Assembly (NCBI GenBank): GCA_044450785.1 | Contig: JBIOJM010000367.1 | Span: 1-9,837 of the forward strand | DNA length: 9,837 nt | Source of the DNA: JBIOJM01 sp044450785 | GTDB lineage: Bacteria > Planctomycetota > Planctomycetia > Isosphaerales > Isosphaeraceae | Direction: 5' to 3' | Part shown: positions 1 through 7,600 of the stretch, piece after piece | Layout of the letters: every line of letters begins with the position of its first letter | How positions within the stretch are numbered: the stretch's first letter is position 1 | Notes under the pieces: generated by a model | What the model was told of the DNA's origin: nothing | What the model saw: only the letters and a program-made list of their open reading frames with translations | Databases searched by the model: none | Made by a program: the position numbers and the translations under genes

Positions 1-1
1 C

Positions 2-1504
2 ATCTGGAAACGGACCACGCCGACACGCGGCACGCAAATGATCTTTGCTGACATGGGGGTAAATCCTACCCCGTGGGGGTATTCGCCCTACGAGGAAATC
101 ATCAAAAAACTAATCGCTGCCGGCGTTCCGGCCGAGCAGATCGCCGCCATCGGCGACGCCGAATCCGACGTCAAGAAACAGGCGCTCTTCGAGAAAGTAA
201 GGCAAGGCTCCGTCCGCGTGCTGATCGGCAGTACCCAGAAAATGGGTACTGGCACCAATGTCCAGAAACGCCTGGTCGCCCTGCATCACCTCGACGCACC
301 GTGGAAACCAGCGGAAGTCGAGCAGCGTGACGGCCGCATCCTCCGTCAGGGAAACGAGAACAAGGAGGTGGCGATCTATCGCTACGTCACCGAAGGATCG
401 TTCGACGCTTATATGTGGCAAGCACTGGAAACTAAAGCTCGGTTCATCTCGCAGGTTATGACCGGCGACAACGCCGCCCGCCGTGCCGAGGACATCGGCA
501 GCCAGGAACTCTCCTACGCCGAGGTCAAGGCGATCGCGTCGGGAAACCCGGCGGTGCTGACACTCGCCGAGGCCGACGCCGAGCTGCAACGCCTCACCTT
601 ACTCAAGAAGAACCACCTGGATGAGCAATATATCGCCCGCCGTAGCGTGCACGGTTTGCCACCGACCATCGCAAGCCTGTCCGATCGCCTTTCCAGGCTC
701 ACTGAGGACGAGGCCACTACGAACGCCCACGCCAGTGATCCTGTCACCATTGGTGGCAGGAGGTACCCGCGCGACGACATACCCGACATTCTCGGCGACA
801 AGCTGGACGCTTTGCCGAAGAAGGTCCGTGAAACGACCCGCATCCCGCTCGGCAGCTACCGGGGGCTGGGTTTTGGCATCGTGCTGCATTCGCAATTCCC
901 GCCCGAAATCTACCTCGAAGGTGCCACCACCCGACTGGCGACGCTATCGCGCGATCACCACGGGCCGCGTGCCGTCCTTAACGCCCTGGAGCGGCTGGCG
1001 GATGGTTGCGGCTCCGAATGCGACCGCCTCCAGCGAGATCATCAAATCGCCCAATCGCAACTTCGCGATTATCAGGCCCGCCTGGGCAAGCCGTTTGAGC
1101 ACGATGCTTACCTGGCCGAACTGACCACCTTGCGTGACCAGCTCAAGGCCAGCCTTTCAGGTGCGACATCGGAGCCGGGGAAACAGGAAGGGCCGAGTGC
1201 GTCCGAGTTGAGTGAGCGGATCAAGTCTCTCAAGGCCGCACACAGCATCGAGGCGATACCGCAGCGGGACCGACAGAAACATTCCTCCGCCGAGGAACCG
1301 ATCACCGCCCGTATCCGGCGAAGGACGGAGGCAGCTTTCGCATCCGATCTCGTGACAGGGTCTGCCGTTGCGGCAGAACCGGAGAGTCTGAATCTGGGGG
1401 AATCAACACAGAATTCGGCCCTCTATACGCCGAGAAGTTTCCAGGAACGCATAAGTCTGGAGCGGAAGCGGCAACGCAACGACCAGGAACCAAACTTGCC
1501 CTAA
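2..1504 (+). CDS. C-terminal part of a large SNF2/SF2 helicase of the methylase-helicase (DarB-like) family, 5' end outside window
   Basis: The frame is open from the first complete codon to TAA at 1502-1504, giving 500 visible residues; the ATG at 38 is internal, because family-like sequence (RGTQMIFADMG) runs across it. Visible residues about 10-150 form the second RecA-like helicase lobe. They include VLIGSTQKMGTGTNVQKRL (about 73-91), HHLDAPWKPAEVEQ and motif VI QRDGRILRQGN (about 108-118) with its arginines intact, then IYRYVTEGSFDAYMWQ and ARFISQVM. A helical linker (SYAEVKAIASGNP, then AELQRLTLLKK) follows. Residues about 240-390 match the usual C-terminal domain of these helicases (GSYRGLGF, then LNALERL, then GKPFEHDAYLAELTTL). 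The last 100 residues are charged and look disordered. In this family an N-terminal N6-adenine methylase and the first helicase lobe usually precede, but they are not visible here. Homologues occur on plasmids, phages and integrative elements; P1 DarB protects injected DNA from restriction. The helicase assignment is firm; the anti-restriction role is inference. Confidence 0.88.
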   Translation: MWKRTTPTRGTQMIFADMGVNPTPWGYSPYEEIIKKLIAAGVPAEQIAAIGDAESDVKKQALFEKVRQGSVRVLIGSTQKMGTGTNVQKRLVALHHLDAPWKPAEVEQRDGRILRQGNENKEVAIYRYVTEGSFDAYMWQALETKARFISQVMTGDNAARRAEDIGSQELSYAEVKAIASGNPAVLTLAEADAELQRLTLLKKNHLDEQYIARRSVHGLPPTIASLSDRLSRLTEDEATTNAHASDPVTIGGRRYPRDDIPDILGDKLDALPKKVRETTRIPLGSYRGLGFGIVLHSQFPPEIYLEGATTRLATLSRDHHGPRAVLNALERLADGCGSECDRLQRDHQIAQSQLRDYQARLGKPFEHDAYLAELTTLRDQLKASLSGATSEPGKQEGPSASELSERIKSLKAAHSIEAIPQRDRQKHSSAEEPITARIRRRTEAAFASDLVTGSAVAAEPESLNLGESTQNSALYTPRSFQERISLERKRQRNDQEPNLP

Positions 1505-1512
1505 GTCCGGGT

Positions 1513-1543
1513 CGCGGAATTCGTGGGTGAATACCCGACCGCG
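1513..1543 (+). terminator. Possible terminator hairpin after the helicase gene
   Basis: Outer arms CGCGG (1513-1517) and CCGCG (1539-1543) enclose a second stem, GGGT (1525-1528) with ACCC (1533-1536) around a GAAT loop. The hairpin begins 8 nt after the helicase stop. No run of T follows, so it is not a textbook intrinsic terminator; it may be a weak or Rho-assisted end, or chance in GC-rich DNA. Confidence 0.35.
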
Positions 1544-1553
1544 TCGGCCGACG
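1542..1553. repeat. Perfect 12-bp palindrome CGTCGGCCGACG
   Basis: Every base of this site pairs with its mirror position. It overlaps the 3' arm of the hairpin at 1513-1543, so the two structures would compete. It could be a protein-binding site or part of the shared transcription end. In GC-rich DNA a palindrome of this length can also arise by chance. Confidence 0.4.
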
Positions 1554-1573
1554 TGGTCACAGTGCTACCATTG

Positions 1574-1598
1574 GCGATCACCGATGACATCGGCTCGC
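1574..1598 (-). terminator. Possible terminator hairpin after the giant gene
   Basis: Stem CCGAT (1581-1585) with ATCGG (1589-1593) closes a three-base loop, GAC. Outer arms GCGA (1574-1577) and TCGC (1595-1598) extend it past a small internal loop. It starts 3 nt beyond the stop codon of the minus-strand gene, a natural place for a transcript end. No U tract follows on either strand. Confidence 0.38.
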
Positions 1599-1601
1599 GA
1601 C

Positions 1602-4600
1602 TCATCGTCGAAACGCCCGCGCTCTCGTGAACGGCGCCGCTTTGTGGCTGATGACGTGTGCCGCCGGCTCCGATTTCACTTTCCCAATCTGGGTTGTGGT
1701 CTTGAGCCGATGCAACGCCTTCCCCGCCGGTGGATTGAGCACCAGGTTCCGCCATGTGAGGGGAGCACGGTAGTCGCTTCCCGGCTTGCCGCTATCCGTG
1801 CCATCGAGCAACAGGCCCTGCGTGTTCGTCAGGCCGCCGGCCTTTGCGCCGTCGACGATCAGCGTGTATCGGTAGTGGATATTGATCCGCTCCCTCGGGT
1901 GCAGCGTCACGGTATTCGTGGCCGAGTTGTACACCGCCGACTTGACGCGGATGGTCCGGCCAGCCGGGCCGATGATCCGGTAGTCCTTCGCGTCCTGAGC
2001 AGTGGCCGGATCGAGGGGCTGGTTGAAGGTCAGCACGAGCGTCGTCGGCATCCAGTGGTAGCCGTAGCGCTTCACGTCAGTGATCTCTGGACCATCAACC
2101 AGGGTGGTGGCTACGACTTCTTCCACGACGTTCGAGGGACTGGAGGCGAACGGGGCGATGCCGCTGTAGGAGGCCGTGATCGAGTGCTGACCCTGCGTTA
2201 GTGTCGAGGTGGACATGGTCGCCTCGGCCTTCCCGTTCACCATGGCCAAGTCGACAGGGGATTGCGGTTTCCCGTCGATGATGAACGTAACGGTTCCTAT
2301 TGGTGTGCCTGAACCGGAGGCGGGAGTGACGATCGCGGTGAACGTGACCGCCTGCCCCACCGTTGCGGGGTTGGGGCTAACCACGAGCTGGGTTTTCGTG
2401 GCGACAAGGGCGGCGCTCACGGTCGCTGTCTCGGACGCGGTCAAGGCGTTGTTGCTCAGGGACGTCACTCTTACCGAAACCGTGCCGGTCCCAAAAGCCG
2501 ACAGGTTCGCCTGAATCAGGATCGCGCCGGTGGAGAGACCGGGGAGACGGAACAGTGGGATCGATTGGGTTGGATTGCCGTCCAGTCCCATGAGGTTCGC
2601 GGCGACCGGGCCGCTGCGCCCCGTGATCGACGCCGTGTAACTGTCCTCGGTGTTGCCCGTGTTGTTTACGAGGAGGAGGAACGAGGTCGTGCCGGGGATT
2701 GGCAGGATTTTCACGGTTGGAGACAGTGAGCCTGTTAGCCCTTGGGTGTTTCCGATCGTCAAAAGGGACGAGGCCGCGCCGACGATTGCGGGATTGCCCT
2801 CGGACTTTGCAATCGCCGTCAGATCGAGTGGACCCGGCACGGCGAAGTTGATGGCGGATGTTGTGATCGTGATGTTCTGGGACGCGCCAGGGGCGAGCGT
2901 AACCTTGTTTTGCGACAAGGTCGCAACCAGTCCGACCGGTCCTGCGGGAGCCAGGTCGTACGTGTCGGTGACCGACCCCGTATTCGTGACGGTCATTGTG
3001 AATGTGTCGCCGGGGGAGCCTGTTGGCGGCGATAGCATCACCTGAACGCCGTTCTGCACAACAGAGACTGTGCCGCCGGTCATGCTGGTCACGGTCGGAT
3101 CGGTGGTGGACGTGGCCGTCACGGTGAACGGATAACTCCCAGGGGGCGTCCCTTGATCCGGGGTCAGCGTTAGCGTCACGTCGCGGAAGTTGCTCGCTCC
3201 CGGCGGCACGTCAACCGTGGTCTGACCGAACGAGGCCATCACGCCCAAAGGCAGGCCCAGCGCCGCCAGCGAGAATGTATCGTCGGTGCTGCCGGTGTTG
3301 GTCAACCGGACGACATACTGGGCGGAAGTGCCTTGACCGGCGGTGGCAGATGCGGGCGTGAGCTGTACCAAGATCCCGAGCGCGTCGGGCTGGGGTTGCA
3401 AGACCGGCGCACCGGCCACGGTAACGCTGGCCTGCGCTGCACCCTGGACGCCATTCCCGGTGGAATCGGCTGCCGTCACCGTGAATTGAGACGTTCCCGG
3501 CGCGGTCGTCACGTCGGACGTGATGCGCAGCGGCACATCCATCGAGCTGTTGGCGGCGAGAGTCACTTCGTTGCTGTTGAAGCTCCACCCGCTGAAAGGA
3601 AGGCCACGAACGAACAGGATGTACGAGGCCTGCACGGAGGTGAGGTTGGTGAGCCGGACGTCGTAGGTCGCGGTCCCGCCGGGCTGCTCGGTCTGCGTCG
3701 CCGGGCTCAGCGCGATGATCGGGGCGGCGGTCACCGATGTACCCGGCAGGCTGAGCGTGCCGGGCGTCCCTTGGCTGACGAAGCCAACGGTCGTGCCCAG
3801 CGTCACGTCCCGCGTGTCGCCCGGGTTGAGGTTGCTCACCTTCGTCTTCCAGGTGAACGACAGATCGGTATTGCCGAACGCCAGCGAGCGGTTCCAAACG
3901 TAGGTATCGAAGGTCGTCCCGCTGACGATCTGGGTCGGAGGTTTGTCGAACGAGTTTGGCACCAGGCTGAAGTTAGCCGAATCCTTCGGCACCTGCACAG
4001 AGATGGTCACAGGCGAGCTGATGAGTTGGCCGATGTTGTAGGTCACCAGGCCGGTGGGGGTGCCGGCGAAAAGCGTGCTGCCGGAGACGGTCAGGCCGTT
4101 GATCGCGGTCGGGGTCAGCAAGTTGCTAACCACGATGTTGTTCGGGTCGCTGGCGTCGATCAGCATCAGCGCCGGCTTGCCCCCCACGAGCACCTCGCTG
4201 AGGGCGAACAGGCCGTTGCCCAGGTCCACCAGGTCCCGGGCCGACGGGTTGGGATCGCCGGGTGGCGAGGTGGCCTCGGTAACGAGCGTGCCGAGGATCT
4301 TCGGGTTCTGCGGGTCGGAGACGTCCAATTTCGTCAGCGTGATGTTACCCGTAAACCCAAGGGTCGAGAGTGAACTGAAGGGATTCATCAACCCGCCCGT
4401 GTTGCCGACCACCAGGGCGGTGTTGCCCTGGAGGGCAATCGGCCCGACGTCCACCGTCCCGGGGATGTCTAGGGTCCCGCTGAGGGTGGGCTGACCGGGG
4501 TTGGAGATATTGACCAGCAGCATCTGCCCAACGCCGTTCTGCGTATTTCCGCCGGTGGACCCGTTCGTTGTGACGTACGCGATCTGGTTGTTGACGATGA

Positions 4601-7600
4601 CGTTGCCGTACTCTTCGTGGCCCGTCCCGGGGTCGCCCGAGGGGAACAGCAGGCCCGCAACCTTCGGCTGGGAGAGGTTGCTGACGTCCACCGCGACAAG
4701 GTTGCCGAACTGGCCAACGATGTCGCCCGGGTAGAAGGTGAACCCGTCGAGCGTGAAGAGAGCGACATTGCCCTGGACGAACATGCCGTCCAGAAACCGC
4801 TGGGGGATGACCGTGTTGCTGACCAGGCTCGGGCTAAGTGGGTTCGACAGGTCGTAGACGATGAGGTTGAAGCCCGAGGCGTTCAGCGCCACCGTGGTGG
4901 CGACGATTAGGTCGTGCCCCACGACCTGGGCGATGTTGATGCCCCCCTTGACGATCACGTCCTGGGCGAACGTGCTGAGGAACTGCGGGTTGGACGGGTC
5001 GGTGACGTCGACGATCGAAACCCCGTTGGAGCCGACGGCGTAGGCCAGTTCCTGGTTGCCGTTGGCGTACAAGGCGGCCGAGCCCTCGTTGTCCCCGGTG
5101 GAGACCTGGCCGAGAACAGTCAGCGGCGCGGGGAAAGTGGTCGTGCCGTGGACCTGGACCGTGGTGGAGACCGTGTAGATGCCCGTCGGCACGGTCACCG
5201 GGGTGGTGGTCACACTCGACGTCACCGGCAGGCCGACAAACAGCGCACCCTGGCCCACGCTACCGGGGATCGGATTGCCCGACGAATCGAAGATGGTCGC
5301 GATCAGGGCGTAGGTCCCCTGCGCCAGGCCCGTCGTGTCGAGCATCCCGAGGTTCGCTGTCGCCAGCGCTGAGGTGATGCCAAGCGCCAGGGGCACCGGC
5401 GTCGAAGTGAAGACCGTGTTGCCGTTGGGGTCCTTCGCGATGAATGAAATGGTGTCTAACTGCGGCTGGTTCAGCGCGCTCTGCACCTGCGCCGAGACTT
5501 GCACCTGTCCACCGGGTGCGACGAACGGCGGGTTGGTCGTGACGGTGGCGACCTGGAGGAACGTGTCGCGCAGGGTCAGCGCGCCCGTTGTGGAGTTGGT
5601 GATCTCGGTCGCGCCTTCGGCCGTGGCCGTGACGGTGAAGCCGGTGTCGAAGAGCGCGTTGCCCGTCTCGGTGAGCGACAAGGTGACGCCGTTCGTGCCG
5701 CCCGCGATCGCCTGGCCCGGCATGAGCGTTACCGACGTCTGGCTGAAGGCGGACGTCACGTTCGCCGGTAGCCCGGAGACGCTGAGGTCGTAGGTGGTCG
5801 TCTGGCTGCCGGTGTTCTTCAGGTCGATCTGGAACACGGCGGGCGTCTGTGGCAGGGCCTGCTGGTAGGCGGTCATCAGCCCCAGCGTGAAACCATGAGC
5901 GGCCTCATCGGTGATGCCCTGCGCGAGCGCCCCCAGCGCAGTGCCAAGGTTGGTCAGCGCAGTCGACACGTCTGCGGCCGACGCCGCCGAGGCGATCGCC
6001 CCGCGTGCCGTGGTCATCCCCGCGGCGAACGAGGCGAGGAACGGGTCGTTGGTAACCTGGCTGATCAGGCTGTCGAGATTGGCCGTCGCCTGCCCCTTGG
6101 CCACCGGGTCCGTCGGATTCTGGTACAGGGTCGTGAGCGCGATGCTCAGGTCGTTGAGCCGATCACTGAGCGAGGTATTGCCCGCCGCGCCCGCGGCGAC
6201 GGCCGCCCCAGAGATTGCCTCGACACCCGGAGCGACGACCTGCACCGGTATCTGGACGGTCTGGGTCGCGGGCGAGGCGGATGGCCCGAACGTCGCCGTG
6301 ATCTTCGCTTCGAGCGTGCTGTTGAGCTGTGTCGAAACGTCGGGCGTCAGCGTGATCGTTTCGGGCGTCGTCTGGCCGACTGCCAGCGGCACCGAGGTTA
6401 GTGCGCTACCTGTCAAGCCGGTTGGCAGGGTGGCGGCCAGCGAGACGGTCTCAGGCACGTTGCCGACGTTGGTCAACGTGATCGTGTCGGTCACCGGGGT
6501 CCCGGGCGTGGTGCTTACTGACGATGGATTGTTGGCCACTGTGACGGCATCGATCGCGGGGACTGTGAACGTCTCGGTCTGCGTCTGGGTGATCGTCTTG
6601 TCGCTGGTACTGGTCGCCGTGACGGTGAATGAAAGCTGCGTCCCCGGCGGCGGGATGGGCTGGCCTGTGTTGGGCTGCATGTAAAGGCCGAGAATCCCCG
6701 TCTGCCCGGCCGGGACCGTGACGCTGGTGGCGCTTTTGAGGAGCGTGAAGCCGGTCGGGACGTTCGAGAACGTCAAGTTGTAGGAATCGGCGGCCGGGCC
6801 GAGGTTCTGGATCGTGGCGCGGAAGGCCGTGGGGAGCTGCGCGCCGTTGAAGGGCACCGTGAATTGCGTGTCAGGGTTGAGGGCGAATGTGATCCCCGGC
6901 TGGGTGGGCGTGATCGTCACGTCGACGGTCGTTTGCGCGACTAGGTTCGAATCGGTCTGCGACTGGGCGATGATCCGGATCGGATACGTGCCGCTTTGCA
7001 GGCCCGGAGCGGGCGTCCCGGTGACCTTTCCGCTGGCATCAACTGTCACAGTCCAACCCGGCGGCGCGCTGGCCGTGAGCGTGTACGTATCGGTGAAGCT
7101 CGTCTGGACGTTCGCCTGGAAGTTCACCGGCGTGTTCTGGTCGGTCGTGAGCGTCTTCGAGGTTGGGGTGACTTGAAGCACGTTTCCGGCGTTTCCGTCG
7201 AGCGACACCGCGTCCGTTCCATCTCCATTCGCTGACAGGTTGACCGTCCCGGCATAGCCCGTCAGTGTCGTCTCGTTTTTCGGATCAAGCCGCTTGCCGC
7301 CGACGGAGAGACTCCCCGTTCCTGGTCCAACCTCGATCGATCCATCCGTCGCCGTGATCGCCACCGATCCCGCGAAGTTCGGCGACGACATCGCCCCGCT
7401 GCCGCTCAGCGTGGCCAAATTCGTCGTGATCGTGTACGTCCCGGCGGGGAGGGCCTGGCCATTGAGCGTAAGGGCACCGCCGGGGGCTGTTAGCATGATC
7501 GAGACTGAGCCCGAAAACATTGCTGTGTACTTCTGCCAGTCGCCGCTGACGCCGAGGTTGCTCTCAGCCTGGCCATAGAACGACAGGCTGCCGGCGCCGT

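Larger units (their letters stand above)
1505..1601. other. Convergent intergenic region between two stop codons
   Basis: This 97-nt gap separates the helicase stop (TAA, 1502-1504) from the giant gene's stop (TGA on the minus strand, 1602-1604). It contains three inverted repeats: an interrupted hairpin at 1513-1543, a perfect 12-bp palindrome at 1542-1553, and a second hairpin at 1574-1598. I see no plausible gene in it. Confidence 0.8.

Noticed and set aside
38..40. ATG as the start codon of the helicase gene
   Set aside because: The preceding in-frame residues (RGTQ before MIFADMG) fit the family's strand before the helicase C-terminal lobe, and a helicase without its first lobe would not work.
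110..589. 159-codon minus-strand open frame opposite the helicase
   Set aside because: The plus strand here encodes conserved helicase motifs such as QRDGRILRQGN, so the antisense frame is a shadow.
740..760. Hairpin CCTGTCACC-ATT-GGTGGCAGG inside the helicase gene
   Set aside because: It has a nine-pair stem with one wobble, but it lies in the middle of conserved coding sequence with no T tract or start site near it. Chance pairing in GC-rich coding DNA is the simplest explanation.
1527..2201. 224-codon open frame on the plus strand across the convergent gap and the end of the giant gene
   Set aside because: Most of it lies antisense to the well-supported C-terminal module and Ig-like domain. 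Its translation is Arg-rich and matches nothing I recognise.
3333..4373. 346-codon open frame on the plus strand opposite the giant gene
   Set aside because: Its translation is very rich in Arg, Gly and Asp with no domain signature, the usual result of reading GC-rich coding DNA on the wrong strand. The opposite strand encodes clear propeller and sandwich domains.
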